From: Streptomyces sp. Tu6071
Lineage (GTDB): Bacteria > Actinomycetota > Actinomycetes > Streptomycetales > Streptomycetaceae
DNA length: 64,000 nt
NCBI RefSeq assembly: GCF_000213055.1
Contig: NZ_CM001165.1
Coordinates: 6,284,945 to 6,348,944, forward strand
Direction: 5' to 3'
Shown here: one piece after another, positions 18,003 to 25,769 of the stretch
How positions within the stretch are numbered: the stretch's first letter is position 1
Layout: each line of letters starts with the position of its first letter
Translations under genes and position numbers: made by a program
Notes under the pieces: model-generated
What the model was told of the DNA's origin: nothing
The model's database searches: none
What the model saw: only the letters and a program-made list of their open reading frames with translations

Positions 18003-19019
18003 ATGTCTCTGTCCGTGCCGCCCCCGCCCTCCGCGCCGCTGCCGCTTCCGCCGCCCGCGCCGTACCGGGCGCCGCACCGCGTCGCCGTCATCGCGCCCTC
18101 ACCGGTCTCGCTCTTCAACATCGCGCTGCCCGAACTCGTCTTCGGCCGCGTCGAGGTGGGTGGACGCCCGGGGTACGAGGTCACCGTCTGCGCCGTGGAG
18201 CCGGGCCCCGTGCCCACGACCGGCGGGCTCGACCTCATCGTGCGGCACGGCCTCGACGTGATCCGCACCGCCGACACGGTCGTCGTCGCGGGGACCGGGC
18301 ACCGCTTCGAGCCCGAGCCGGAGGCGGTCGCCGCCGTACGCGAGGCGGCGGCGGCCGGGCGGCGCGTCACCTCGATCTGCTCGGGCGCCTTCGTCCTCGC
18401 GGAGGCCGGTCTCCTCGACGGGCGCCGCGCCACGACGTACGCGGACCTCGCCCAGGAACTGCGCGCCCGTTACCCCGCCGTCGACCTCGCGGGGGACGTC
18501 CTCTTCGTCGACGAGGGCCGCGTCATGACCTCCTCCGGCTACGCGGCGGGCATCGACCTGTGCCTGCACATGGTGCGCACGGACTACGGCGCCGCCGTCG
18601 CCAACGACGTCGCGCGTCGCACCCTCGTCGCCCCCGTACGCCCCGGCGGGCAGGCCCAGTTCGTACGGACCCCGCTGCCGCCCGAGCGCGGCAGGCGCTG
18701 CGCCGACACGCGCGGCTGGGCGCTCGCCCGCCTCGACCAGCCGCTCGGCCTCGCGGACCTCGCCCGGCACGCGGGCGTGAGCGTGCGCACCCTCACCCGC
18801 CGCTTCCAGGCCGAGACCGGGGTGAGCCCGCTCCAGTGGCTCCTGGTCCAGCGCGTCGAGCGCGCGAAGGAACTCCTGGAGACGACGGAGCTGCCCATGG
18901 ACCGGATCGCCGAGGCGTGCGGGCTCGGCAGCGCCGACTCGCTGCGCAAGCACCTGCTCCAGCGCGCGGGCCTCACACCGAGCGCCTACCGGGCGCAGTT
19001 CACACGGCTGAGCGCCTGA
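18003..19019 (+). CDS. GlxA/FtrA-type AraC-family regulator with DJ-1/PfpI domain
   Basis: 338 residues: Pro-rich start, DJ-1/PfpI-like domain (about 27-190) with the nucleophile-elbow cysteine Cys126 (CSGAFVLAEAG), then the AraC double-HTH domain in the last 100 residues (LARHAGVSVRTLTRRFQAETG and the second helix pair with GLGSADSLRKH). ATG 18003 is preferred over ATG 17982 because GGAGG sits at the right distance between them. Divergent from the MFS exporter; these regulators often govern the adjacent transporter. Confidence 0.92.
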   Translation: MSLSVPPPPSAPLPLPPPAPYRAPHRVAVIAPSPVSLFNIALPELVFGRVEVGGRPGYEVTVCAVEPGPVPTTGGLDLIVRHGLDVIRTADTVVVAGTGHRFEPEPEAVAAVREAAAAGRRVTSICSGAFVLAEAGLLDGRRATTYADLAQELRARYPAVDLAGDVLFVDEGRVMTSSGYAAGIDLCLHMVRTDYGAAVANDVARRTLVAPVRPGGQAQFVRTPLPPERGRRCADTRGWALARLDQPLGLADLARHAGVSVRTLTRRFQAETGVSPLQWLLVQRVERAKELLETTELPMDRIAEACGLGSADSLRKHLLQRAGLTPSAYRAQFTRLSA

Positions 19020-19057
19020 GCCCGGCGGGGTCGTCAAGCGCGCGGGGCCTCACGCCG

Positions 19058-19129
19058 CACACCGGCCCAGACCCCCGCACCGCCCCGCGTCCCCACACCG
19101 GCCCAGGCCCCCGCACCGCCCCGAGTCCC
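19058..19129. repeat. 36-bp tandem repeat, two copies
   Basis: Two head-to-tail 36-bp units (19058-19093 and 19094-19129), differing at two positions, with a decayed third half-unit to about 19148. It is C-rich (CACACCGGCCCAG start) and lies in the gap between the convergent regulator and zinc-ribbon genes. Confidence 0.8.
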
Positions 19130-19154
19130 CGCACCGCCCCGCCCGCCCGGTGGC

Positions 19155-19373
19155 TCACGCGTAGTCGTCGAGCGCCCCGCCGTGCTCGTCCACCCACCAC
19201 GCGACGCGGCAGTCCAGGCACGTGTACCGCCAGCGCGGGACTTCGCCGCCGCGCCCCGGCGAGCCGGTCTTGGTAAGGATGACGTGGGTGTCCGCGCACT
19301 TCACACACCGCACCGGGAGCCGGCGCCCGGTACTCCCGGAGCCGTACGCGTCGGACCACCCCTGTCGGCTCAT
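19155..19373 (-). CDS. Small zinc-ribbon-like protein, function unknown
   Basis: 72 residues with two CxxC knuckles (VRCVKCADTH and YTCLDCRVAW) about 30 residues apart, a classic zinc-ribbon spacing, and an acidic tail. No signal or membrane segment. I chose ATG 19373 because the frame upstream of it is Arg/Pro-rich and unlike a real protein. There is no clear ribosome-binding site; a CACAATT hexamer about ten bases upstream would fit leaderless transcription. Function unknown. Confidence 0.65.
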   Translation of the reverse strand: MSRQGWSDAYGSGSTGRRLPVRCVKCADTHVILTKTGSPGRGGEVPRWRYTCLDCRVAWWVDEHGGALDDYA

Positions 19374-19480
19374 GTCGGCAATTGTGCCAGTGCCCTGACG
19401 CCGCCTCGCCCGGCCTCGGCGCGCGGGCCCGGCCGCCCTGTGCTGCCATGGGACCACACCCGCACAGGACAGGAGCAGCG

Positions 19481-19708
19481 ATGGAGCACCACATGCGCGC
19501 CGAGTACGCCGAGGGCGACACGCCCGGCGACCCCGAGGCACCCGTGCGCAAGTGGCACATGGTGCGCGGGGCGGAGGAGCCGCGCACGCTGTGCGGCCTC
19601 CTGCTCGACCCCGCCGCGGCGACGCAGTCCGCCGACGCCTGGGGCACCCCGTCCGCGCGCCCCTTCTGCAAGACGTGCGGCGCACTGTACCTGCGCGAGG
19701 TGCCCTGA
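19481..19708 (+). CDS. Small Cys/His-rich protein, function unknown
   Basis: 75 residues from ATG 19481 with AGGAG nine bases upstream. Metal-ligand-like residues: KWHMV near the middle, then TLCGLLLDP, and CKTCGALYL at the end, a probable zinc site. It is divergent from another tiny Cys-rich gene about 110 bp away. No known family recognised. Confidence 0.6.
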   Translation: MEHHMRAEYAEGDTPGDPEAPVRKWHMVRGAEEPRTLCGLLLDPAAATQSADAWGTPSARPFCKTCGALYLREVP

Positions 19709-19728
19709 GCCCGCGCGCCGGGGAATGA

Positions 19729-19771
19729 ACGGGGGACCGGGCGCGTTCGGGCGTGCGAAGGGGTCCCCCGT
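19729..19771 (+). terminator. Hairpin after the small Cys/His-rich gene
   Basis: 10-bp perfect arms ACGGGGGACC (19729-19738) and GGTCCCCCGT (19762-19771) with a 23-nt loop, 20 bp after the stop codon. Confidence 0.45.
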
Positions 19772-19828
19772 GCCACGGGGCGGCCCGTTCTCTTACCCGT
19801 ACGCATGACACGAAGAGAGCAGAAGCCG

Positions 19829-20593
19829 ATGGCGACACCTCTGGCGGCCCCGACCCCCCTGCGCGTGGAGATCTGGACGGACATCGCCTGTCCCTGGTGC
19901 TACGTCGGAAAGGCCCGTTTCGAGCGCGCGCTCGACGGCTTCGCGCACCGCGCGCGGGTCGAGGTCGTGCACCGCTCCTTCGAGCTGGACCCCTCCTTCC
20001 CGAAGGGCGAGACCGTGCGGGTCCTGTCCATGCTCGCCAAGAAGTACGGCATGAGCGAGGAGCAGGCCAGGCAGGGGGAGGCGCGGCTCAAGGAGAACGC
20101 GGACGGCGAGGGCCTCGGCTACGTGACCGAGGGCCGCGACTCCGGCAACACCTTCGACATGCACCGCCTGCTCCACCTCGCCAAGGACAGGGGCCGCCAG
20201 GACGCGCTGATCGACGGCCTCTACCGGGGCAACTTCGCCGAGGAGGAGAGCCTCTTCGGCGACGCCGAGCGCCTTGTCGCGATCGCCGTCGCCGCCGGGC
20301 TCGACGAGGCCGAGACGCGTGCCGTCCTCGCGGACCCGGAGAAGTACGCGGCCGACGTGCGCGCCGACGAGCGCGAGGCCGCCGAGCTGGGCGCCAACGG
20401 CGTGCCCTTCTTCGTCCTCGACCGCCGCTACGGCGTCTCGGGCGCCCAGCCCGTCGAGGTCTTCGCGCAGGCGCTCCAGCAGGCGTGGGACGCGCAGCCC
20501 CGACTGACCCCCGTGACCGCGGTGGCGGGTGCCGACGAGGCCGGGGTGTGCGGCCCCGACGGCTGCGCGGTCCCGCCGCGCGACGGTTCCTGA
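19829..20593 (+). CDS. DsbA-family oxidoreductase, FrnE-like
   Basis: 254-residue thioredoxin-fold protein with the active-site CPWC at Cys21/Cys24 and the family continuation YVGKARFERAL. The helical insertion and the cis-proline segment GVPFFVLDRRYGVSGAQP follow. FrnE-like enzymes are cytoplasmic thiol-disulfide oxidoreductases; members occur in polyketide clusters and stress loci. No signal peptide, so it is not a periplasmic DsbA. An extra C-terminal pair, Cys241/Cys246 (CGPDGC), may be a second redox or metal site. ATG 19829 (AGAGAGCAGAAG upstream) is preferred to the earlier in-frame ATG 19805. Confidence 0.9.
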   Translation: MATPLAAPTPLRVEIWTDIACPWCYVGKARFERALDGFAHRARVEVVHRSFELDPSFPKGETVRVLSMLAKKYGMSEEQARQGEARLKENADGEGLGYVTEGRDSGNTFDMHRLLHLAKDRGRQDALIDGLYRGNFAEEESLFGDAERLVAIAVAAGLDEAETRAVLADPEKYAADVRADEREAAELGANGVPFFVLDRRYGVSGAQPVEVFAQALQQAWDAQPRLTPVTAVAGADEAGVCGPDGCAVPPRDGS

Positions 20594-20653
20594 CCTCCCG
20601 GGGGCCCGGGTCGCGCCATGGACGCGGGCCCCCCGGCCCCGCACCATGGGGCC

Positions 20654-21691
20654 ATGGAGAATCTCGCACCGGAGGAGTACCGCCCCCGCCGCATCCACCT
20701 GAACACCGCGAGCCACGGACTCCTCTCCCGCTCCGCGGCCGACGCGATCCGGGCCGCCGTCGAGCGCCGCGAGTACGGGGACGGGGCCGACGTCTTCCCC
20801 GCCGTGGCCGCCGCGCGCGCCGCCTTCGCGCGCCTCGCGGGCGTCCCCGTGGGCCGCGTCGCCGCCGGGAACTCCGTCGCCACCTACGCGGGACTCGTCG
20901 CCGCCTCCGTGCCCGAGGGCGCCGAAGTCCTCACCGCCGAGGGTGATTTCGCCTCCGTCGTGAACCCCTTCCACGTCCGCGGGGGCATCGAGGTCCGCAC
21001 CGTCCCGCTCGACCGCCTCGCCGAGGAGGTGCGCCCCGGCACGGCGCTCGTCGCGGTCTCCTCGGTGCAGTCCGCGGACGGCAGGATCGCCGACCTGCCC
21101 GCGATCCGCGCCGCCGCGCGCGCCCACGGCGCCCGTACCTTCGTCGACGTCTCGCAGGCCGCGGGCTGGCTGCCGCTCGACGCGGCCGAGGACGACTTCA
21201 CGGCGGCGGTCGGCTTCAAGTGGCTCGGCGCCGCGCACGGCGTCGGCTTCCTCGTCGTCCCCGAGGACCTCGGCGGGCTGCGCCCGCTGCTCGGCGGCTG
21301 GCTGAGCGCGGCGGACCCGTGGACGAGCACGTACGGCCCGGTCCGCGAACCGGCCCCCGACGCCCGCCGCTTCGACACCGCGCAGCCCCTCTTCTCCTAC
21401 GAGGGCGCGGCCGAGGCGATGGGGATCGTCGAGCGCCTCGGCGTCGCGACCGTCCACGCGCACGACCTCGCGCTCGCCGGGCGCTTCACCACCGGGCTGC
21501 GCGCCCTCGGCCACGAACCGCTGCCCGCGCCCGGCTCGGCGATCGTCTCCGTCCCGGGCCTCGGCGGGCGGCAGGCGGATCTCGCGCGGGCCGGTATCGA
21601 GGTCTCGGACCGCGCGGGCAACCTGCGCGCGTCCTTCCACCTCCACAACTCGGCGGCGGACGTCGACGCGCTCCTCGCGGCGCTGGGCTGA
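20654..21691 (+). CDS. Class V aminotransferase family protein
   Basis: 345-residue PLP enzyme of the aminotransferase V / cysteine-desulfurase fold. Seen: cofactor-positioning Asp165 in FVDVSQAAGWLPLD and the probable Schiff-base Lys189 in VGFKWLGAAHGVGFL. It has no conserved desulfurase cysteine loop, so transamination or a lyase/epimerase-type reaction is more likely. Substrate unknown. It follows the DsbA-like gene after 60 bp, perhaps cotranscribed, and ends in a strong hairpin. Confidence 0.85.
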   Translation: MENLAPEEYRPRRIHLNTASHGLLSRSAADAIRAAVERREYGDGADVFPAVAAARAAFARLAGVPVGRVAAGNSVATYAGLVAASVPEGAEVLTAEGDFASVVNPFHVRGGIEVRTVPLDRLAEEVRPGTALVAVSSVQSADGRIADLPAIRAAARAHGARTFVDVSQAAGWLPLDAAEDDFTAAVGFKWLGAAHGVGFLVVPEDLGGLRPLLGGWLSAADPWTSTYGPVREPAPDARRFDTAQPLFSYEGAAEAMGIVERLGVATVHAHDLALAGRFTTGLRALGHEPLPAPGSAIVSVPGLGGRQADLARAGIEVSDRAGNLRASFHLHNSAADVDALLAALG

Positions 21692-21719
21692 GGGGCGGGG
21701 CGGGGCCGGGCGCACGGAA

Positions 21720-21753
21720 GCGGGGCCGCGCACCCCGTGGTGCGCGGCCCCGC
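21720..21753. terminator. Bidirectional hairpin between aminotransferase and ectD
   Basis: Perfect 15-bp stem (GCGGGGCCGCGCACC at 21720-21734, complement 21739-21753) closed by a CCGT tetraloop. It separates the convergent aminotransferase gene and the ect operon. Confidence 0.8.
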
Positions 21754-21798
21754 CCTCGTACGGGCCCCCCGGGACGCGTACGGACGACTTCCCGGCCC

Positions 21799-22698
21799 TC
21801 AGCGGACCGGCGTGAAGTCCCTGGCCCCGATGAACTCGGGCCGCCGGATCGGCGCCGCGAAGGGCTCGACCGCCGCGTTCTCGACGCTGTTGAAGACGAG
21901 GAACACGTTGCTGCGCGGGAACGGCGTGATGTTGTCGCCCGAGCCGTGCATCGCGTTGCAGTCGAACCAGGTCGCCGAGCCCGCCTTGCCGGTGAAGAGC
22001 TTGATGCCCCACTTCCCGGCCATCTCGGTGAGCGCCTCGTCCGAGGGCGTGCCCGCGTCCTGCATCTGGAGCGACTTCTTGTAGTTGTCCTTCGGCGTCT
22101 CGCCCGCGCAGCCCAGGAAGGTCTTGTGCGAGCCGGGCATGATCATGAGCCCGCCGTTGGTGTCGTAGTTCTCGGTGAGCGCGATCGAGACGGAGACGGC
22201 GCGCATGTTCGGCATGCCGTCCTCGGCGTGCCACGTCTCGAAGTCCGAGTGCCAGTAGAAGCCGGAGGCGCCGAAGCCGGGCTTGACGTTGATCCGCGAC
22301 TGGTGGACGTAGACGTCCGAGCCGAGGATCTGCCGGGCGCGGTTCAGCAGCCGCTCGTCGCGCACGAGCCGCGCGAAGACCTCGCTGATCTTGTGGATCT
22401 CGAAGACGGAGCGGATCTCCTGCGACTGCGGCTCCACGATGGAGCGCTCGTCGGCGCGGATCGCGGGATCGGCGACGAGCCGGTCCAGCTCGGCGCGGTA
22501 GACGGAGACCTCGTCCGGGGTGAGCAGCTCGGGGATCGCGTGGAAGCCGTTCTCCTCGAAGGAGGCGAGTTCACCGGCGCTGATGGGCCCCTGGGTGCCG
22601 GGCGCGGACCACACGACCGGGTCCTGGCGCGGCGTGGAGACCTCGGTCTTGCCGCGGGTCGGGTAGAGGTCCGTGATCTTCTCGTGGGTGACGGTCAT
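21799..22698 (-). CDS. ectD: Ectoine hydroxylase
   Basis: 299-residue non-heme Fe(II)/2-oxoglutarate dioxygenase (PhyH superfamily) that converts ectoine to 5-hydroxyectoine in the cytoplasm. The EctD signature is intact (WHSDFETWHAEDGMP), giving iron ligands His150 and Asp152 with the third at His251 (NAMHGSG); PRSN supplies the 2-oxoglutarate-binding arginine. The start ATG 22698 has GAGGAGG upstream. It follows ectC by 5 bp as last gene of ectABCD, so the organism should make both ectoines under osmotic or heat stress. Confidence 0.97.
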   Translation of the reverse strand: MTVTHEKITDLYPTRGKTEVSTPRQDPVVWSAPGTQGPISAGELASFEENGFHAIPELLTPDEVSVYRAELDRLVADPAIRADERSIVEPQSQEIRSVFEIHKISEVFARLVRDERLLNRARQILGSDVYVHQSRINVKPGFGASGFYWHSDFETWHAEDGMPNMRAVSVSIALTENYDTNGGLMIMPGSHKTFLGCAGETPKDNYKKSLQMQDAGTPSDEALTEMAGKWGIKLFTGKAGSATWFDCNAMHGSGDNITPFPRSNVFLVFNSVENAAVEPFAAPIRRPEFIGARDFTPVR

Positions 22699-22703
22699 CT
22701 CGC

Positions 22704-23102
22704 TCAGTCCTCCTCGGTCAGCAGCGGGTAGACACCGTTCTCGTCGTGCTCCTCGCGCCCGGTGACGGGCGGGTTGAAGACGCAGACGCAGCGGAAGTCG
22801 GTCTTGGGCCGCATCGTGTGCAGGTCGTGGTTGTTGAGCAGGTACATCGTGCCGGGGGTGATCCAGTGCTTCTCCCCCGTGGCCTCGTCGGTCAGCTCCG
22901 CCTCGCCCTCGACACAGAGCACCGCCTCGATGTGATTGGCGTAGTGCATCGTCGTCTCGGTGCCGGCGTACATGATCGTTTCGTGCAGCGAGAAGCCGAC
23001 CTTCTCCTTGGCGAGCACGATGCGCTTGCTCTCCCAGGTGCCCGACTCGGCGACGATGTGCCGGTCGGTGCCCTCGATGTCCTTGAACGAGCGAATGAGC
23101 AC
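22704..23102 (-). CDS. ectC: L-ectoine synthase
   Basis: 132-residue cupin-fold cyclase that closes N-gamma-acetyl-diaminobutyrate to ectoine. Length and sequence ([16 protein letters not shown] start, [18 protein letters not shown] core) are typical of EctC, including the metal-binding Glu/His positions of the cupin core. GTG start at 23102. It is separated from ectB by an unusually long 166-bp gap containing strong hairpins. Confidence 0.97.
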   Translation of the reverse strand: MLIRSFKDIEGTDRHIVAESGTWESKRIVLAKEKVGFSLHETIMYAGTETTMHYANHIEAVLCVEGEAELTDEATGEKHWITPGTMYLLNNHDLHTMRPKTDFRCVCVFNPPVTGREEHDENGVYPLLTEED

Positions 23103-23146
23103 GGTGTCCCTGTGCCTCTCTTCCGTGGTGCGGTTGTTTCTCTACG

Positions 23147-23191
23147 GGTACGGGGCGGGCCGCGTCGCGTCGGACGGCCCGGCCCCGTACC
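23147..23191. promoter_or_regulatory. Strong hairpin and direct repeat in the ectB-ectC gap
   Basis: Arms 23147-23162 and 23175-23191 pair over 16 bp with one bulge (GGTACGGGGC paired with GCCCCGTACC at the base). Between it and ectB lies a near-perfect 18/19-bp direct repeat (23228-23245 and 23246-23264, starting GGACCGG). It could be an mRNA processing, attenuation or stabilising element; function is inference. Confidence 0.55.
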
Positions 23192-23268
23192 GGATTTCGG
23201 CCGGTCCGCGGACGCGTGCGGTCTGCTGGACCGGGGTGGTCCCGCGGACCGGTGGTGGTCCCGCGGGC

Positions 23269-24537
23269 CTAGGCGGTCTCGCGGACCGAGCGGGCGAGGA
23301 TGCGCAGCCCCTCGTCCAGCTCCTCGGGGGTCGTGGTGAGCGCGGGCAGCAGCTTGACGACCTCGCTGCGCGGGCCCGAGGTCTCCAGGAGCAGCCCGTG
23401 CTCGAAGGCGCGGCGGCACACCTTCGTCGCCTGCTCCGCGTCCTCGAACTCCATGCCCCACACGAGGCCGCGGCCCCGGTAGGAGGCGCCGAGCTGGGCG
23501 TGTTCGAGGCAGATCGCGCGCAGCGCCGCCTCGACCTGCTCGCCGCGGGCGAGGGTCTGCTTCTCCATCTGGCCGTCCGCCCAGTACGCCTCCAGGGCTG
23601 CCGCCGCCGTGACGAAGGCCGGGTTGTTGCCGCGGAAGGTGCCGTTGTGCTCGCCCGGCTCCCACACGTCCAGCTCGGGGCGGAAGAGGCACAGCGACAT
23701 CGGCATCCCGTAGCCGCCGATGGACTTCGACAGCGTGACGATGTCCGGCGTGATGCCCGACTCCTCGAAGGAGAAGAAGGCACCGGTCCGGCCGCAGCCC
23801 ATCTGGATGTCGTCGACGATGAGCAGCATGTCCTGCCGCTTGCACAGCTCGGAGAGCGCGCGCAGCCACTCGGGCCGCGCGACGTTGATGCCGCCCTCGC
23901 CCTGCACGGTCTCGACGATGACGGCCGCGGGCTTGTTGAGCCCGGAGCCCTGGTCGTCGAGCAGCCGCTCGAACCAGAGGAAGTCGGGGGTCTGCCCGTC
24001 GAGGTAGTTGTCGAAGGGCATCGGCGTGCCGTGCACGAGGGGGATGCCGGCGCCCGCGCGCTTGAAGGCGTTGCCCGTGACGGCGAGGGAGCCGAGCGAC
24101 ATGCCGTGGAAGGCGTTGGTGAAGGAGACGATCGACTCGCGGCCCTTGACCTTGCGGGCCAGCTTGAGCGCCGCCTCGACCGCGTTGGTCCCTGTCGGGC
24201 CGGGGAACATGACCTTGTAGGGCAGGTCGCGGGGGCGCAGGATCACGTTCTGGAAGGTTTCGAGGAACGCGCGCTTGGCCGTGGTGCCCATGTCGAGGCC
24301 GTGCGTGATGCCGTCGCGCTCGATGTAGTCGATCAGCGCGCGTTTCAGGACCGGGTTGTTGTGGCCGTAGTTGAGGGCGCCGGCCCCGGAGAAGAAGTCC
24401 AGGTACGCGTGGCCGTCCTCGTCGTAGAGGCGGCTGCCCTGCGCGCGGTCGAACACGGCGGGCCAGCTTCGGCAGTAACTGCGCACCTCCGACTCAAGGG
24501 TCTCGAAGACGCTCAGGGCGGGCGGGGCGATGGTCAC
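23269..24537 (-). CDS. ectB: Diaminobutyrate-2-oxoglutarate transaminase
   Basis: 422-residue class III PLP aminotransferase making L-2,4-diaminobutyrate from aspartate semialdehyde, first step of ectoine synthesis. PLP lysine is Lys271 (TLSKSIGGYGMP), with the cofactor Asp in LLIVDDIQMGCGRTG and the phosphate-binding GPTGTNA. Start GTG 24537 has AGGAGA five bases upstream. It has the family length and lies between ectA and ectC in the standard order. Confidence 0.97.
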   Translation of the reverse strand: MTIAPPALSVFETLESEVRSYCRSWPAVFDRAQGSRLYDEDGHAYLDFFSGAGALNYGHNNPVLKRALIDYIERDGITHGLDMGTTAKRAFLETFQNVILRPRDLPYKVMFPGPTGTNAVEAALKLARKVKGRESIVSFTNAFHGMSLGSLAVTGNAFKRAGAGIPLVHGTPMPFDNYLDGQTPDFLWFERLLDDQGSGLNKPAAVIVETVQGEGGINVARPEWLRALSELCKRQDMLLIVDDIQMGCGRTGAFFSFEESGITPDIVTLSKSIGGYGMPMSLCLFRPELDVWEPGEHNGTFRGNNPAFVTAAAALEAYWADGQMEKQTLARGEQVEAALRAICLEHAQLGASYRGRGLVWGMEFEDAEQATKVCRRAFEHGLLLETSGPRSEVVKLLPALTTTPEELDEGLRILARSVRETA

Positions 24538-24657
24538 AGCTGTCTCCTGGGAGGAAGAGGGTGGAGCGGAGCAGGGAGTGTGGACTGCGGTACGGGTACG
24601 GATGCGGGGCCGTGGTGCCGGTCGGCGGTACGGGCCCGGGGGTGCCGTCCGGTGTAC

Positions 24658-24684
24658 GGGCCGCCCCCGGGTGGGGGACGGCCC
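24658..24684. promoter_or_regulatory. Terminator-like hairpin in the ectA-ectB gap
   Basis: GGGCCGCCCCC (24658-24668) pairs with GGGGGACGGCCC (24673-24684) with one mismatch and a short loop, 12 bp after the ectA stop. A 158-bp gap separates ectA and ectB. A partial terminator or processing site is likely. Confidence 0.55.
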
Positions 24685-24695
24685 GACCGCTCGGC

Positions 24696-25277
24696 TCAGG
24701 CCGCCTCGGCGCGGGCCGCCGCGAGGGCGAGCGGGCCGATGCGGTACAGCACTTCGGGCTCGTGTCCGGCCTCGTCGTCCGCCGGGAACAGCTCCGCGTC
24801 GAAGAGCACCTCGCGCTCCAGGTCCGCGCCGTGGCGCGCGGCGAAGGAGGTGAACAGGCGCTCGGAGGGCACGTTGCCGGGCGTGATGGTGGTCTCCAGG
24901 CCGTGCAGCTCCGTGCTCGCGGCGACGCGCGCGGCGAGCCCGTCGAGCAGCGCGGCGGCCAGGCCCCTGCCCTGCTGCGAGGCGGCCACGGCGACCTGCC
25001 AGACGACGAGGACGCCGGGGCGTTCGGGCCGGATGTAGCCGGTGACGAAACCGACCGGGTCCCCGGCGGCGTCGCGTGCCACCACGGAGGTCGCGGCGAA
25101 GTCGCGACACCACAGCAGGTAGCTGTACGAGGAGTTCAGGTCGAGCTTTCCCGAGTCGCGGGCGAGGCGCCACAGCGCGGCGCCGTCCTGCACGCGTGGG
25201 CCGTCAAGGCGTAGTCCCTCCGGCATTTCCCGGAATGCGGCACGGGGTGCGGTGAGGTCTGCTTGTGCGGCGGTCAT
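24696..25277 (-). CDS. ectA: L-2,4-diaminobutyrate N-gamma-acetyltransferase
   Basis: 193-residue GNAT-fold acetyltransferase, second step of ectoine synthesis, cytoplasmic. The acetyl-CoA motif is QQGRGLA (101-107) after the WQVAVAASQ strand, and the EctA signature LDLNSSYSYLLWCRDFAATSVV is complete in the chain (48-66 region). ATG 25277 gives the family-like N-terminus; there is no strong ribosome site upstream, so a leaderless or weakly initiated mRNA is possible. First gene of ectABCD, transcribed leftward from the AT-richer region beside it. Confidence 0.95.
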   Translation of the reverse strand: MTAAQADLTAPRAAFREMPEGLRLDGPRVQDGAALWRLARDSGKLDLNSSYSYLLWCRDFAATSVVARDAAGDPVGFVTGYIRPERPGVLVVWQVAVAASQQGRGLAAALLDGLAARVAASTELHGLETTITPGNVPSERLFTSFAARHGADLEREVLFDAELFPADDEAGHEPEVLYRIGPLALAAARAEAA

Positions 25278-25769
25278 GGGATTTGAACTTACCCAGCAGG
25301 CGCAGAAAATGCATCGGGTGCCAGGGTTGGGTGAAAGGGTGTTCTGTGTTATCGCGCGTGCGGGTGCTCGGGCGCGAAATCCCTTGCGAAATGCCTGGTA
25401 TGCGGCGGGCATAGGGGATGAATGGTGCCTCTTTGTGGACTCGGTCACAAAGAAGTAACACCCGTGGAACCTGTCCGAATTATGGAAAATGTGCGGGGGT
25501 CAAAACTTCTTGTTTAGCCCCCGGGAAAGCGGGCAGAAGAATGTGGGAAGCTGCGCGAAAGAATGCACCGGGAATTAATCCGGAGTTTATACCGTGCCGA
25601 ATGTGTGTGGGGCATTTCCGCGATGCCGGGGGACGAATGCCGGAAGTGGCACCGGGTGCCGGGAGCGCCACGGGTGCCGGAGCCCCGGCCGACCGCCCGG
25701 CACCGTCGCGCACCTGTCCCGGCACCCCGGCTTCCCGGCAGCACATCCGCCCCCGGCACCCCGCGTGCC
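25278..25769. other. 492-bp gene-free region upstream of ectA, AT-rich for this genome
   Basis: No credible gene on either strand. The part nearest ectA (about 25280-25620) is visibly richer in A/T than the surroundings and should hold the ect promoter. Structures seen: the inverted repeat at 25431-25452, GGCAT/ATGCC around 25613-25629, and multiple CCGGCACC-type words near 25670-25760, which may form the terminator of the aminotransferase ending at 25770. Confidence 0.6.
25431..25452. promoter_or_regulatory. Candidate operator upstream of ectABCD (CTTTGTG-N8-CACAAAG)
   Basis: Perfect 7-bp arms CTTTGTG (25431-25437) and CACAAAG (25446-25452) separated by 8 bp, about 155 bp upstream of the ectA start. 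Spacing suits a dimeric regulator such as a MarR- or GntR-type protein. No regulator gene is adjacent, so its binder is unknown. Confidence 0.4.

Noticed and set aside
19058..19129. CRISPR-like array at the 36-bp repeat
   Set aside because: Repeats are head to tail with no spacers; only two copies.
20654..21691. SufS/IscS cysteine desulfurase
   Set aside because: PLP lysine is present but the desulfurase cysteine loop is not seen, and the surrounding genes are not Fe-S assembly genes.
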